Shown one piece after another: positions 32,585 through 43,321 of a stretch of 64,000 bases of DNA. Made by a program: the position numbers and the translations under genes. Numbering within the stretch: position 1 is the stretch's first letter; each line of letters begins with the position of its first letter. The notes beneath the pieces are model-generated. The model ran no database searches and was not told the DNA's origin. It was given only the letters and a program-made list of their open reading frames with translations. Source of the stretch: Mycoplasmoidaceae bacterium (lineage in GTDB: Bacteria > Bacillota_I > Bacilli_A > Mycoplasmatales > Mycoplasmoidaceae); contig JAKSVN010000001.1 in assembly GCA_024427125.1 (NCBI GenBank), positions 1 through 64,000 on the forward strand. Reading direction: 5' to 3'.

Positions 32585-33048
32585 TGAAAACTAGTGCTAA
32601 AGTAGAAAACGTTCACGTTTCTCCAAGAAAAGCAGGTTTAGTTTGTGCTCTAATCCGTGGTAAGAAAGTGTCTCAAGCATTAACCATCTTACAACACTGC
32701 CCTCAAAAGACAGCAAGAACATTAGAAAAACTATTATCTTCTGCAATTGCTAATGCTACAAACAACCATTCTATGAATGGTGACAAACTATATGTATATA
32801 GTTGCGTTGCTAATACAGGCAGAACTATTAAAAGAGCAATGCCTAGAGCAAAAGGTAGTAGCAACATGATCAGAAAAAGACACTCTCATCTAGTCATTGT
32901 CTTATCTGACAATCCAAATGAAAGACAAATGGAATTAAAAGCTATCAAGGCTAAAATACAACACAAGGTTAAAAAACCAGCAAAACCAGCAGCTAAACCA
33001 AGTGTTAAGCCAGAAGCTAAACCAGCTATTAAAAAGGAAAGTAAATAA
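32584..33048 (+). CDS. rplV: 50S ribosomal protein L22 with C-terminal tail
   Basis: A 154-aa L22 with VSPRKAGLVCALIRGK and the exit-tunnel hairpin VANTGRTIKRAMPRAKG, followed by the conserved SHLVIVLSD. Residues beyond about 117 form a Lys/Pro/Ala-rich tail. Overlaps rpsS by one base. Confidence 0.97.
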   Translation: MKTSAKVENVHVSPRKAGLVCALIRGKKVSQALTILQHCPQKTARTLEKLLSSAIANATNNHSMNGDKLYVYSCVANTGRTIKRAMPRAKGSSNMIRKRHSHLVIVLSDNPNERQMELKAIKAKIQHKVKKPAKPAAKPSVKPEAKPAIKKESK

Positions 33049-33050
33049 TT

Positions 33051-33854
33051 ATGGGACAAAAAGTAAATCCTAATGCGCTTAGATATGAAATCAACAGAAG
33101 TTGAATTTCTCGTTGAGAAACAAACGATAACAAACAAGCTGCAAGATGAATTATTGAAGATGAACAAGTAAGAAAGTTCTTCCTTAATAAATATAAAGCT
33201 GCACAAATCGTAGAAGTAGAAATTGATCGTACACAAAAATCAATCTCTGTCGTTGTTAAGGCTGGTCAACCTGGATTAATTGCAGGTGCTAACAATGCAA
33301 ATGAAAAAGATAACATTCTAGCCATCAACAAGATTGTTGGTAGAAAAATAAAAGTTACTCTAAACTTAGTGCAATATGAAAATGTTGCAGTTAGTGCAAG
33401 AGTAATTGCTAGAGAAATTGCTGATGCAATTGAAAACCGTGTATCTTTTAGAGTAGCTCAAAAAATGGGTATAGCTAAAGCTATGCGTGCTCATGCTAAA
33501 GGTATCAAGACAAATGTGTCTGGTAGACTTGGTGGAGTAGAAATGGCTCGTGAAGAAGGTTACTCACAAGGTGTTATTCCTTTAAGTACTTTCAGAGCTA
33601 ACATTGACTATGCTCTAGAAGAAGCACACACTACATATGGTCAAATCGGTGTAAAAGTTTGAATTAACAGAGGTGATGTATTTAAAAATGCTCACCACCG
33701 TAGTCCAAATGATCGTAGAAGACCAGATGGTAAGAAGCCATTTGATCCTAAACGTAGAAGAAGACCACGTAACGTAGAAGTTAGCGCTAACGTATTAAAG
33801 ATTAATAAGGAAGCTGCACCTGCAGTTAAACCTGTTAAGAAGGATGGTGAATAA
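33051..33854 (+). CDS. rpsC: 30S ribosomal protein S3
   Basis: A 267-aa S3 starting MGQKVNPNALRYEINRSW, with a KH domain near residues 60-110 and the C-terminal domain AKGIKTNVSGRLGGVEMARE. A basic Arg/Pro/Lys-rich tail of about 45 residues follows. Trp is TGA throughout. Confidence 0.97.
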
Positions 33855-33856
33855 TT

Positions 33857-34498
33857 ATGATGCAACCAAAACGTGTTAAATATCGTAAACCTCACCGTAC
33901 TAAATACGAAGGTCATGCTAAAGGACATACACAAGTATGATTTGGTGAATGAGGACTAATGGCTCTTCATGGTAAAAACAAACCAGACTATAAAGGAAAC
34001 TGAATATCTGATCACCAAATAGAAGCAGCACGTATCGTGCTAGCAAAGGCTGCAGATAAAACTAAATGTGGTCAAATCTGAACTAATATCTTCCCACACT
34101 TATCTAGAACTAAAAAACCTCTAGAAGTACGTATGGGTTCAGGTAAAGGTGCTCCAGAAATTTGATGTGCAGTAGTTAAACCTGGAACAGTAATGTTTGA
34201 AATTGCTGGTGTACCAGAAGCTGATGCTAAACTAGCACTTAAACGTGCAGGAGACAAACTTAATGTAAAAACTAAGATTGTTGCAAGAGATCCATCTCTT
34301 CCACCTGTCGTTCTAAAAGAACGTAAGAAAAAGATTATGGATGAAATTGCTGAAGAACAAGCAAAACTTGCTGCTGAAACAGCTACATCTGCTCCAGCAC
34401 CTGAAGCTGCACCTGCTGCTGAAGGACAAGCTGCTGCACCTGCTGCTGAAGCTGCTAAGGCTGAACCTGCTAAGGAAGAAAAGAAGGAGGCTAAATAG
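33857..34498 (+). CDS. rplP: 50S ribosomal protein L16 with Ala/Pro/Glu-rich tail
   Basis: A 213-aa L16. [14 protein letters not shown] gives two possible start codons (33857 or 33860); the second gives the usual MQPKR. The core includes [27 protein letters not shown] and [14 protein letters not shown]. Beyond about residue 140 a tail of about 70 residues rich in Ala, Pro, Glu and Lys has no counterpart in typical L16 (about 137 aa). Confidence 0.96.
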
Positions 34499-34501
34499 TA
34501 T

Positions 34502-34915
34502 ATGAACAAGAAATTTCAACAAAAAGAATTTGCAAAAATGTCTAATGAAGAATTATGTGCTATTGCCGCTAGATTAAAATTCCAATTAGTAGAAGCAAGA
34601 TTCAAAATGTCTTCTGGTGAATTAGAAAAGGTTAATGTAATTAACCAAATTAGAAAAACTATTGCCAGAATCTTCACTGAATTAACAAACCGTGGATACA
34701 AAGTTTCAATTGGTTCTCATGGTATCACAATGTATGAAATTGCTAAAGGTAACAAACCTGTACCATTAGATCCAAAGAAACTTCAAGAATTCATGGAAAA
34801 AGATGAAAAGGATAACAAGAAGAAAAAACCTGCTGCTAAAGCAGAAGAAAAGAAACCTGCAGCTAAAGAAGTAAAAAAAGAAGCTGCTAAAGAAGTAAAG
34901 AAAGGGGATAAATAA
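34502..34915 (+). CDS. rpmC: 50S ribosomal protein L29 with C-terminal tail
   Basis: A 137-aa L29, about twice the usual 65-70 aa. The core is recognisable by ELCAIAARLKFQLVEARFKMSSGE and VNQIRKTIARIFTELTNR. The extension includes a middle segment and a final Lys/Ala/Glu-rich tail. L29 is beside the exit tunnel. Confidence 0.94.
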   Translation: MNKKFQQKEFAKMSNEELCAIAARLKFQLVEARFKMSSGELEKVNVINQIRKTIARIFTELTNRGYKVSIGSHGITMYEIAKGNKPVPLDPKKLQEFMEKDEKDNKKKKPAAKAEEKKPAAKEVKKEAAKEVKKGDK

Positions 34916-34917
34916 TC

Positions 34918-35175
34918 ATGGAAACTAAAAAGTTTAAAAAGACTTTAACTGGTATTGTTGTTTCTGCAAAGAACAACAAAACAGTAACTGTTGAAGTTGA
35001 AAGAAAATTTAACCACCCTTTATATAAGAAACTTGTTATTAAACACAAAAAGTATGCTGCTCATGATGAACATGGCACAGCTAAATTGGGTGACAAAGTT
35101 CGTATTAGAGAATGTCGCCCAATGAGTAAGACAAAACACTTTTACGTTGTAAAAGTAGTAAAGAAGGCTGAATAA
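34918..35175 (+). CDS. rpsQ: 30S ribosomal protein S17
   Basis: An 85-aa S17 with LTGIVVSAKNNKTVTVEVERKFNHPLYKK and the conserved IRECRPMSKTKHFYVV. Normal length, no tail. RBS GGGGA. Confidence 0.97.
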   Translation: METKKFKKTLTGIVVSAKNNKTVTVEVERKFNHPLYKKLVIKHKKYAAHDEHGTAKLGDKVRIRECRPMSKTKHFYVVKVVKKAE

Positions 35176-35176
35176 T

Positions 35177-35554
35177 ATGGCTATTCAATTCATGACAAGA
35201 TTAAATGTTGCTGATAATACTGGTGCAAGAGAAGTAGGCGTAATTAAAATCATGGGAAACTCTTGACAAAAAGTTTGCAACATCGGAGATGTGGTTAAAG
35301 TCTCTGTTAAGAAATGTTCTCCAATTGGACAAGTAAAAGAACACCAAATGTTCTTTGCTGTAATTGTAAGAACTAAAAAAGGTATTAAAAGACCTAATGG
35401 AACAAAGTTAGCTTTTGATGACAATGCTTGCGTATTAATCAAAGCTAAAGATGATCCTACTCCAAGAGGAACACGTATCTTTGGTCCAGTAGCAAGAGAG
35501 TTAAGAGATAAAGGATATACAAAGATTGTCTCTTTAGCTCCAGAAGTTTTATAG
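35177..35554 (+). CDS. rplN: 50S ribosomal protein L14
   Basis: A 125-aa L14 with [35 protein letters not shown] and [28 protein letters not shown]. It starts one base after the rpsQ stop. Universally conserved subunit-interface protein. Confidence 0.97.
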
Positions 35555-35569
35555 AAAGGACAACTTATT

Positions 35570-35905
35570 ATGCAAAGAATTAAAACTGGTGATAAGGTTA
35601 GAGTCATTTCTGGAAAACTACTTGGAAAAGAAGGAACAGTGCTAAAAGTTTGTCCAACTTGTGGCAAAGCTATTGTTGAAGGTCTTAACAAAGTTAAGAT
35701 GCACAAAAAAGCTGGTGCTAACCAAGAAAAGGGTGGCATCATTGAACAAGAAGCTTGAATTCCTTTATCAAAACTTGCTTTAGTTGTACCAAAAGCTGCA
35801 CGTGGTGTAAGTAAGATTGGTTACAAATTAAATAAAGAAGGCAAGAAAGTAAGAGTAGCTAAAGTTACTGGTGCTGAAATCGGCACAAGTAAGAAAGCTA
35901 AATAA
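35570..35905 (+). CDS. rplX: 50S ribosomal protein L24
   Basis: A 111-aa L24 with the KOW motif TGDKVRVISGKLLGKEGTVLKV and VEGLNKVKMHKK. It carries a CPTCGK pair in the loop. The frame continues through TGA (Trp) to a basic C-terminus. RBS AAAGGA. Confidence 0.96.
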
Positions 35906-35916
35906 GGAGAGTAGTT

Positions 35917-36468
35917 ATGGCAAATGAATTAAGTAAAAAATACAAAAAATTAATTGCAGAAAAACTAACTGCTCAATTTGGTTACAAATCACCAATGCAA
36001 GTACCAACATTAGATAAGATCATTATTAATGGTTGTGCTGGTGATGCTACGCAAGATGCTAAGTTATTAGATGCTCTATACAATGAAATTCAACTAATAA
36101 CTGGTCAAAAACCAATTAAAACAAAATCTAAAAAAGCTATTGCAACATTTAAGTTACGTGAAAACCAAGAAATTGGTGTTAAAGTAACTTTAAGAAAAGA
36201 AGCAATGTGAAACTTTGTTGAAAAACTAGTAAAGATTGCTATGCCTCGTATTAGAGACTTTAGAGGATTAAAAGACAATAGTTTTGATGGACATGGTAAC
36301 TTTACCTTAGGTATTAAGGAACAAAACATCTTTACAGAAATTAATTTTGATGATATTAAACGTGTAAGAGGTTTTGATGTTACCTTTGTAACTAGCACAG
36401 AAGATGATAAAGAAGCTAAAGCTTTATTACAAGCTATTGGTTTCCCATTCATTCAAAAGAAAAAGTAA
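35917..36468 (+). CDS. rplE: 50S ribosomal protein L5
   Basis: A 183-aa L5 with [49 protein letters not shown] and the PRIRDFRGL segment that contacts 5S rRNA. Normal length. RBS AAGGAGAG. Confidence 0.97.
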
Positions 36469-36477
36469 GGAGAAAAT

Positions 36478-36663
36478 ATGGCAAAAAAATCATTAAGAGT
36501 AAAAGCTAACAGAAAACCAAAGTTTTCTACACGTGGTTACACAAGATGTGTAAGATGTGGCCGTGTTCACGGTGTAAATAGAAAATATGGTTTATGTCGT
36601 TTATGCTTTAGAGAATTAGCATACAAAGGTGCTATTCCAGGCGTAAAGAAAGCTTCATGATAG
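36478..36663 (+). CDS. rpsN: 30S ribosomal protein S14 (type Z, zinc-binding)
   Basis: A 61-aa short-form S14. Zinc ligands are CVRCG and CRLC. It ends KKASW, with the last Trp as TGA before the TAG stop, matching the usual Gram-positive S14 terminus and supporting genetic code 4. RBS AAGGAGA. Confidence 0.97.
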
Positions 36664-36676
36664 GAGGAATTAGATT

Positions 36677-37075
36677 ATGTTTATGGATCCAATTTCTGAT
36701 TTAATCAGTAAGCTAAATAACGCTAACAAAGCAAGATTACAAACTGTTAAAATTCAAACATCAAACCTTACTACTGCAATCCTTAACATTCTAAAGAATG
36801 AAGGATACATTGCTAGTTACCAAATTAAAAATGCAGGTAAGACAAAGAAACAAATAACAATTGTTCATTTAAAATACAAAAACCAAATTCCAGCCATAAA
36901 TGGTTTAAGACAAATCTCTAAACCAGGCTTAAGAATTTATACTTCAGCAGAAGATATGCCAAGAGTATTGAATGGTTTAGGTATTGCTGTTGTTACAACA
37001 AGCCATGGTGTAATGACAGGTAAACAAGCAAGAAAAGCTAACCTAGGTGGGGAAGTTCTTGCTTACATATGATAA
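36677..37075 (+). CDS. rpsH: 30S ribosomal protein S8
   Basis: A 132-aa S8 (start at 36677, or 36683 for MDPISDLI). Contains DPISDLISKLNNANKAR, ISKPGLRIYTSAEDMPRVLNGLGIAVVTTSHGVMTG-type core and ends LAYIW, with Trp as TGA followed by TAA. RBS TAGGAGG. Confidence 0.96.
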
Positions 37076-37085
37076 GGAGTAAACT

Positions 37086-37652
37086 ATGAGTCATAAAGGT
37101 AATAGATTAATAAAGATTATTGCTGGAACACAAGTAGATATTGCTCCAGGTAAAGTAACAATCAAAGGACCACAAGGTGTTCTTGAAGTTGCTTATCCTT
37201 CTGATCTTATTAAAGTCTCAAAAGAAGGAGATAGTATCAAGGTTAGTCGTGTAAACGATGAAAAACAAACAAAAATGTTCCATGGTACTGTAAATGCTAA
37301 CATTAACAATGCAATTGTTGGTGTTAACACAGGTTTTAAGAAAGAACTTAAAATCGTTGGTGTAGGTTATAAAGCTGCTGTAACTAATGGTAAATTAGTT
37401 TTACAAATGGGCTTTAGCCACCCAGTTGAGTTTGCTATTCCTGCAGGATTAAAAGTAACTTGCCCTAGTGCAGTACAAATTGAAATCTCAGGATATGACA
37501 AGATTATAGTTGGTGAATTTGCTGCCAACGTTAGAGCTGTAAGACCACCAGAACCTTATAAAGGTAAAGGAATAATGTATGTTGATGAACACATTATTCG
37601 TAAAGTTGGTAAAACTGCTGAAGCTACTTCAACTTCAGGCGGTAAGAAATAG
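37086..37652 (+). CDS. rplF: 50S ribosomal protein L6
   Basis: A 188-aa L6 with VTIKGPQGVLEV, GVGYKAAVTNGKLVLQMGFSHPV and the C-terminal PEPYKGKGIMYVDE. Normal length. RBS AAGGAG. Confidence 0.97.
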   Translation: MSHKGNRLIKIIAGTQVDIAPGKVTIKGPQGVLEVAYPSDLIKVSKEGDSIKVSRVNDEKQTKMFHGTVNANINNAIVGVNTGFKKELKIVGVGYKAAVTNGKLVLQMGFSHPVEFAIPAGLKVTCPSAVQIEISGYDKIIVGEFAANVRAVRPPEPYKGKGIMYVDEHIIRKVGKTAEATSTSGGKK

Positions 37653-37661
37653 AGGTAATTT

Positions 37662-38021
37662 ATGAAGAAGTATTCTAAAACAAGAAAAGAAGCTAGAGTA
37701 TTACGTCATGAACGTATTACTAGAAAGCTTAAACTTAACGGTAATGAATTACCAAGATTAGTTATTACAAAAACTAATGCCAACATTACAGCCCAAATCT
37801 TTGATGATGCTAAAGGCATTACTTTAGTAAGTTCATCATCAACTCAACTTAAATTAAAATCTGGTAATGTTGAAGCTTGCAAAAAAGTAGGCGAAGACAT
37901 TGCTAAGAAAGCTTTAGCAAAAAATATTAAGAAAATAGCATTCGACCGTGGTGGTAGCAAATACCACGGAAGAGTTCAAGCACTAGCTGATGCAGCTAGA
38001 AAAGCTGGACTTAAATTCTAA
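37662..38021 (+). CDS. rplR: 50S ribosomal protein L18
   Basis: A 119-aa 5S rRNA-binding L18 with ARVLRHERITRKL, PRLVITKTNANITAQIFDD and the end FDRGGSKYHGRVQALADAARKAGL. Normal length. Confidence 0.97.
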   Translation: MKKYSKTRKEARVLRHERITRKLKLNGNELPRLVITKTNANITAQIFDDAKGITLVSSSSTQLKLKSGNVEACKKVGEDIAKKALAKNIKKIAFDRGGSKYHGRVQALADAARKAGLKF

Positions 38022-38038
38022 TTAGGAAGGATTAACAC

Positions 38039-38713
38039 ATGGAAAATAAAGAAGTAAAAACTGAAACTCCAGTTGCTCAACCTAAGGTTGAACAAGCAGC
38101 CAAACCTGCTGAACAACCAAAGGCTGAAGTAAAAACTGAAGCTAAACCAGAAGTTAAGAAAGAAGCAAAAGCTGATGGTAAAAAGCCAGAAGGTAAAGAA
38201 CAAAAGAAAAATTTTGTTAAGAGACCTAGACAACCAAGCGATGGTTTTAGCGAAAAAGTAGTAGCTATTAAACGTATCTCTAAAACAACTAAAGGTGGAC
38301 GTAATATGCGTTTCTCTGTATTAGTTGTTATCGGAGATAAAAAAGGAACTGTTGGTTTTGGAATGGGTAAATCTGCTGAAATTCCTAATGCTATGAAGAA
38401 AGCAAATAAGAATGCTAGAAACAACCTTGCTAAAGTAACAATGAATAAACGTGGCACACTTTACCATGAAGTTATTGGTAAATCATGTGCTGCTAAAGTC
38501 TTACTAAAACCAGCACCTGAAGGTACAGGTATTGTTGCTGGTGGTGCAATCCGTGCAGTTATTGAAGCTGCAGGATTCAAAGATGTTTATACAAAAAACA
38601 TGGGTAAGAATACAGCTGTTAATATGATTAGAGCAACTATTAATGGTTTAAAAGCACAAAAGACTCCTTCTTACATCGCAAATATGCGTGATAAGAAAGT
38701 GTCAGAACTATAA
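38039..38713 (+). CDS. rpsE: 30S ribosomal protein S5 with N-terminal extension
   Basis: A 224-aa S5 whose first roughly 65 residues are a Lys/Glu/Ala/Pro-rich extension ([19 protein letters not shown]...). The core begins at [23 protein letters not shown] and includes [17 protein letters not shown] and [31 protein letters not shown]. It is followed 11 bases later by an inserted lipoprotein gene instead of rpmD. Confidence 0.96.
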   Translation: MENKEVKTETPVAQPKVEQAAKPAEQPKAEVKTEAKPEVKKEAKADGKKPEGKEQKKNFVKRPRQPSDGFSEKVVAIKRISKTTKGGRNMRFSVLVVIGDKKGTVGFGMGKSAEIPNAMKKANKNARNNLAKVTMNKRGTLYHEVIGKSCAAKVLLKPAPEGTGIVAGGAIRAVIEAAGFKDVYTKNMGKNTAVNMIRATINGLKAQKTPSYIANMRDKKVSEL

Positions 38714-38724
38714 GGAGAATAAAT

Positions 38725-39297
38725 ATGAAATTAAATAAAATATTAATTCCTACTATTAGTTTAATTGGTTTAACAAGTGTTATACCAACTGTAGCTTGTA
38801 CAAAATCTAAAGAAGAAAAAGACTCATTCCCATTTGAACTTGATACAGATATAACAGACATTAAAGTTGATGAAAATTATGATAGAAATAGTTATGATTC
38901 ATCCGATAACACAGTTTGTCTCTACTATTCAAATCTTGAACCCATCAAAATAAGTTATAAGAATGGAAAAAAATTTAAAGAAACAGATCATGTATCCGTT
39001 TGACTTAATACTAAAGAATTTAATTTTGAAACTGTATCTGAAAACTATGAATTACAATCTGGTTATTTAGCGGTGGTTCCTTCTCCTACATTTCAACCTG
39101 ATGGTACATATCAATTCATAACATATCCATATGTGACACATAGGGGAGAAGAAGGCGATGTACCAGATGATGATGAAGAAACAACATGATCATTCACTTT
39201 TCAACTACAGATTGATGTAAATGGGAGAAAATACAAATTAAAAAATTATGGCAAAATAAGCGGTCATGTAGCTGAAAAAATATCAACAAAGGAGTAA
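38725..39297 (+). CDS. lipoprotein gene embedded in the ribosomal operon
   Basis: A 190-aa predicted lipoprotein. [18 protein letters not shown]... is a signal peptide with lipobox TVAC (Cys near residue 25), followed by an acidic mature part ([22 protein letters not shown]). No known family. It has its own RBS (AAGGAG, 38712-38717) just after rpsE, and its last codons contain the RBS of rplO, which begins 2 bases after its stop. It therefore appears to be co-transcribed with ribosomal genes and has no promoter or terminator of its own that I can see. It occupies the place of rpmD (L30). Confidence 0.85.
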
Positions 39298-39299
39298 TT

Positions 39300-39746
39300 A
39301 TGGAATTACATAATTTAAAATATACAAAAGGTTCTAGAGACCATAAAGTAAAGACTTTAGGTCGTGGTTATGGTTCTGGAATGGGTAAAAGATCAACTAG
39401 AGGACAAAAAGGTCAACATGCTAGAAAATCTGGTAATGTTAGACAAGGTTTTGAAGGTGGTCAAACTCCTTTATATAGAAAAATCCCAAAAGTAGGATTT
39501 AACAACTATGACTTTGCAAATAGACCAGTTGTGTTCACAACTGACCAAATTGCAAATATGAAAGTTGTAGATAGAAAATCATTAGTTGCTGCTAAGATGA
39601 TTAGCAAAAACTCTGATGCTCCTATCAAAATTATTGCAGGTAAAAAAGAATTAAAAGCTGCAATTGAAGTAACAGTTGATGCTGTTACAAAAGGCGCAGA
39701 AAAGATTATTACTGCTGCCAAAGGCAAAGTAAATATTAAGAAATAA
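39300..39746 (+). CDS. rplO: 50S ribosomal protein L15
   Basis: A 148-aa L15 beginning [13 protein letters not shown], with the glycine-rich [29 protein letters not shown] start region and [26 protein letters not shown] lies inside the preceding lipoprotein gene. Confidence 0.97.
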   Translation: MELHNLKYTKGSRDHKVKTLGRGYGSGMGKRSTRGQKGQHARKSGNVRQGFEGGQTPLYRKIPKVGFNNYDFANRPVVFTTDQIANMKVVDRKSLVAAKMISKNSDAPIKIIAGKKELKAAIEVTVDAVTKGAEKIITAAKGKVNIKK

Positions 39747-39751
39747 TAAAC

Positions 39752-41188
39752 ATGAGTAATCAAATAGATAACACAACTTTTGGAAATAAGGTTAAAAATA
39801 CATTTAAACCTATTTTCACTAACAAGACTGTATTAGTATCTGTACTAATCACTCTTGCATTTATTGTGTTGTATCATTTGGGTTCGATGTTAACTTTACC
39901 TGGTGTTAAACTACCATCAACATATCATACAGAGGGTTCATTTGTTGAAATGTTAAACCTTCTATCTGCTGGTGGTTTGGAACACATGTCCATCTTTGCT
40001 ATTGGTCTTGGTCCTTATATTACGGCCCAAATTATTATCCAATTGCTATCAAGTGATTTGGTTAAACCATTAGCTAAGATGGCAAAAGCCGGAGAACGTG
40101 GTAAAAAGAAACTAGAAATAATCACTAGATTATTAACATTACCATTCTGTTTTGTTCAAGCTTATGCAACATTAGCCTTAATTCTATCAAAGAATGCTGG
40201 AGGTTCTGGTACAGGTATCACAATCTTTGGTCAAGATACAATTAATAGCTTATTTGCTAACCAAGCAGGTGGAGCTGTTGGCTTACTATTCTTATTAACT
40301 GCTGGATCATATATTGCCATCTTCATTGGTGATATGATCACTAAACGTGGTGTAGGTAATGGTGTAACAACATTAATTCTTGCTGGTGTTGTTGGACAAT
40401 TAATTTTCAGCTTTAACAATGTATTCAATGTAATTGGTATTAGACTTGCATCAACAAATAATGTAACAATTGTTTTAAGTTGTATCTTATATACATTATT
40501 CTTTGTTGCTATTGTTCTATTAGTAATCTTTATTAATGGAGCAACAAGAAAGATCCCAATTCAACAAACAGGTCAAGGTTTGATTCAAGATAAGAAAGAA
40601 TTACCTTATTTACCTATTAAGTTAAATGCTGCAGGTGTTATTCCGGTAATCTTTGCTTCATCAGTTATTACAATCCCTGGAACAATTGCTCAATTCATTC
40701 CAGATTCAAACTATGCGGCAAAAGATTTCATTACTCATTGGTTAACATTAGATTCATGAGTAGGAGTCGCTATATATTTTGTTCTAATCATCTTATTTAG
40801 TTTCTTCTATTCATATATCCAAATCAACCCACAACAAATTGCAGAGAACTTCCAAAAGAGTGGAAAGTTTATTCCTGGAATAAGAATGGGTGAAGATACA
40901 GAAAAACACATTACAAAAGTGCTATTTAGAATTAACTGGATTGGTGCACCATTTCTAGCAATAGTTGCATCTATACCATACATTCTATCATTAGCGACAG
41001 GTATTTCAAGTGGAATGAGCTTGTCTGGTACAGGTATCATCATTATGGTAACTGCATCACTAGAATTATGAGCAGCAATTAAATCTGCTAGTACAACTAG
41101 TGGATATGTTGTGACAAGAAGAAACATTGAACATTCACACTATTCTGCACAAGAAACAAAAGAAGAGAAGGTGACACAATTATGATAG
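39752..41188 (+). CDS. secY: protein translocase subunit SecY
   Basis: A 478-aa channel protein with about ten membrane helices. Seen: the plug-region ALGIGPYITA-like stretch ([17 protein letters not shown]), AKAGERGKK and the cytoplasmic loop [14 protein letters not shown]. The frame runs through several TGA (Trp) codons; two Trp use TGG. It overlaps adk by 7 bases. Confidence 0.96.
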
Positions 41189-41814
41189 TTATTTTATTAG
41201 GGGCTCCTGGTTCAGGAAAAGGAAGTATTTCCAATTATCTAAAGGAGAAACATGGATTTATCCATATTTCAACTGGTGATTTATTTAGAAGAACAGTTGC
41301 TCAAGATACGCCATTAGCTAACAAACTTAAACAAATTATGTTAAGTGGTAAGCTAGTAGATGATGACACTACTAATGAAGTAGTAAGACAAGAATTGCTT
41401 AAGATTAATAATCCTCAAGCACACATCATCTTTGATGGTTTTCCAAGAAATGTTAACCAATTAGAGTATCTAAATAAACTAACCAAGATTGATTATGCCA
41501 TTGATGTGCAAGTAGATAAAGATGAAATAATCAAACGAATCACTGGGCGAAGAGTATGCCCAGTATGTAAAGAAATCTACAACATTTATTACAAGAAACC
41601 AAAAGTTGAAAACACTTGTGATAAAGATGGGTCTTTACTAACACAAAGAAACGACGATCAAGAATCAGTTGTCGTTGAACGTTACAAAACGTATATGTCA
41701 TTAAATGAACCATTAATTAAAGCATGTCAAGATCTAAAGATCTATCATGCAGTAAAGAATGATCGTTTAGACAATGCTATCAAACAAGTAAAGGATATTT
41801 GTAATATAAGATAA
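41182..41814 (+). CDS. adk: adenylate kinase (zinc-type lid)
   Basis: A 210-aa nucleotide kinase (ATP + AMP to 2 ADP). P-loop GAPGSGKGS is at residues 7-15, the AMP site is in STGDLFRRT, DGFPRNVNQ is present, and the lid carries CPVC...C, a zinc-binding type. RBS GAAGG lies within secY. Confidence 0.96.
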   Translation: MIVILLGAPGSGKGSISNYLKEKHGFIHISTGDLFRRTVAQDTPLANKLKQIMLSGKLVDDDTTNEVVRQELLKINNPQAHIIFDGFPRNVNQLEYLNKLTKIDYAIDVQVDKDEIIKRITGRRVCPVCKEIYNIYYKKPKVENTCDKDGSLLTQRNDDQESVVVERYKTYMSLNEPLIKACQDLKIYHAVKNDRLDNAIKQVKDICNIR

Positions 41815-42563
41815 TGATTTACCTTAAAAGTGAAAAAGATATAGTTGGTATTAATAAGGCCTGTGCAATCTGAAAAAAGGTTAAAGCAGAACTTAGAAAG
41901 AAAACCAAACCTGGAATCAGCACAAAGCAATTAGATAAAATTGCTGCTGATGTAATTGCAGCAAATGGTGCAACTGCAAGCTTCTATCAATATGAAGGCT
42001 TTCCAGGTCATATCTGTATTTCTGTGAATGAACAAATCATTCATGGAATACCTAATGACTATGTTTTACAAAAATCTGATATCGTTACATTTGATATTGG
42101 AGTAACTTATGAAGGTTATGTATGCGATGCTGCTTTTAGCATTGTGTTAGATCCAACTAATGAAGTTGCACTTGAAATTCAAGATGCAACATTAGATTGT
42201 TTAAACACTGCAATTAAACAAATAAAAGCAGGAGTTAAAATAGGAGACATCTCCTATGCAATTCAAGAAACCGCATTTTATCATGGCTACGAAGTAATTA
42301 AAAACTATGGTGGCCATGGTTGTGGACTAAAAGTCCACGAAGACCCAATCATTCTAAACTATGGTCAACCAGGAACTGGTTTAAAACTAAAAGCAGGGAT
42401 GGTTATATGTATAGAACCTATGCTTATGACTGATAGTGATGAATATGTGGTCGATGCAGATAATGGTTGAACTGTATCTGCAAAAAATGGCAAACTAACT
42501 TGTCACGAGGAACACATGGTTCTTGTAACAGATATAGGTTGCCATGTATTAACAGCTGATTAA
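41814..42563 (+). CDS. map: methionine aminopeptidase
   Basis: A 249-aa type I enzyme that removes N-terminal Met. Metal ligands are visible: Asp in FDIGVTYEGYVCDAAF (two Asp), His in GHGCG and Glu in CIEPM, plus a last Glu in HEEHMVL-type end. The start overlaps the adk stop (TAATG). Confidence 0.96.
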
Positions 42564-42576
42564 TGAAAGGATATAA

Positions 42577-42795
42577 ATGGCTGAACAAGACAAAATAAAA
42601 ATGAAGGGTAAAGTAACCGATATTGTTGCCGGTGGTACTTATAAAGTACTATTAGATAATGGCATGGAAATATCAGCCCACGTATCAGGTAAAATTCGTA
42701 TGTGTAAAATACGTATTCTACCCGGTGATATTGTAGAAGTTGAGTTAAGTCCTTACGATTTAACACGTGGTAGAATTACTTACCGTCAAAATTAA
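42577..42795 (+). CDS. infA: translation initiation factor IF-1
   Basis: A 72-aa OB-fold protein with [22 protein letters not shown] and [42 protein letters not shown]. Standard position in the spc/alpha cluster. Confidence 0.97.
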   Translation: MAEQDKIKMKGKVTDIVAGGTYKVLLDNGMEISAHVSGKIRMCKIRILPGDIVEVELSPYDLTRGRITYRQN

Positions 42796-42808
42796 GAAAG
42801 AGGTATAT

Positions 42809-42922
42809 ATGAAAGTAAGAGCTTCTGTAAAACCAATCTGTAAAGATTGTAAAGTAATAAAAAGACATGGACGTGTGATGGTAATTTGTAAAAATCCAAA
42901 GCACAAACAAAGACAAGGATAA
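42809..42922 (+). CDS. rpmJ: 50S ribosomal protein L36
   Basis: A 37-aa L36 ([17 protein letters not shown]...). Zinc ligands are CKDC, a later Cys and His, so this is the zinc-binding form. RBS AGAGG. Confidence 0.96.
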   Translation: MKVRASVKPICKDCKVIKRHGRVMVICKNPKHKQRQG

Positions 42923-42931
42923 GGAGAAAAT

Positions 42932-43306
42932 ATGGCACGTTTATTAGGTGTAGATATTCCTAACAATAAAAAAATTGCTTACGCATTAACAGCAATTTAT
43001 GGTATTGGTATTTCTACTGGTAAGAAGATTTGTAAAACTGCAAATGTTGATCCAGAAAAGAAAACAGCAGATTTAGATGAAAAAGAATTTGCTGCCATCC
43101 GTGAAGCTGCAAGTAAGTACACTATTGAAGGTGACTTACGTAGAGATGTAGCAATGAACATTAAACAATTAATGGAAATTAATTGCTATCGTGGTATTAG
43201 ACACAAAAAAGGTTTACCTGTTAGAGGTCAAAGAACTAAGACTAACGCAAGAACACGTAAAGGTCCTAGAAAGACAATTGCTAACAAGAAACAAGAAACT
43301 AAGTAA
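42932..43306 (+). CDS. rpsM: 30S ribosomal protein S13
   Basis: A 124-aa S13 starting [26 protein letters not shown], with the C-terminal [23 protein letters not shown] tail that contacts tRNA. RBS AAGGAGA. Confidence 0.97.
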   Translation: MARLLGVDIPNNKKIAYALTAIYGIGISTGKKICKTANVDPEKKTADLDEKEFAAIREAASKYTIEGDLRRDVAMNIKQLMEINCYRGIRHKKGLPVRGQRTKTNARTRKGPRKTIANKKQETK

Positions 43307-43321
43307 TAGGAGGATAGAACA

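Noticed and set aside
36658..36663. Double stop TGA-TAG at the end of rpsN (and TGA-TAA at the end of rpsH)
   Set aside because: Gram-positive S14 and S8 normally end in Trp, so the TGA is the last sense codon rather than a back-up stop.
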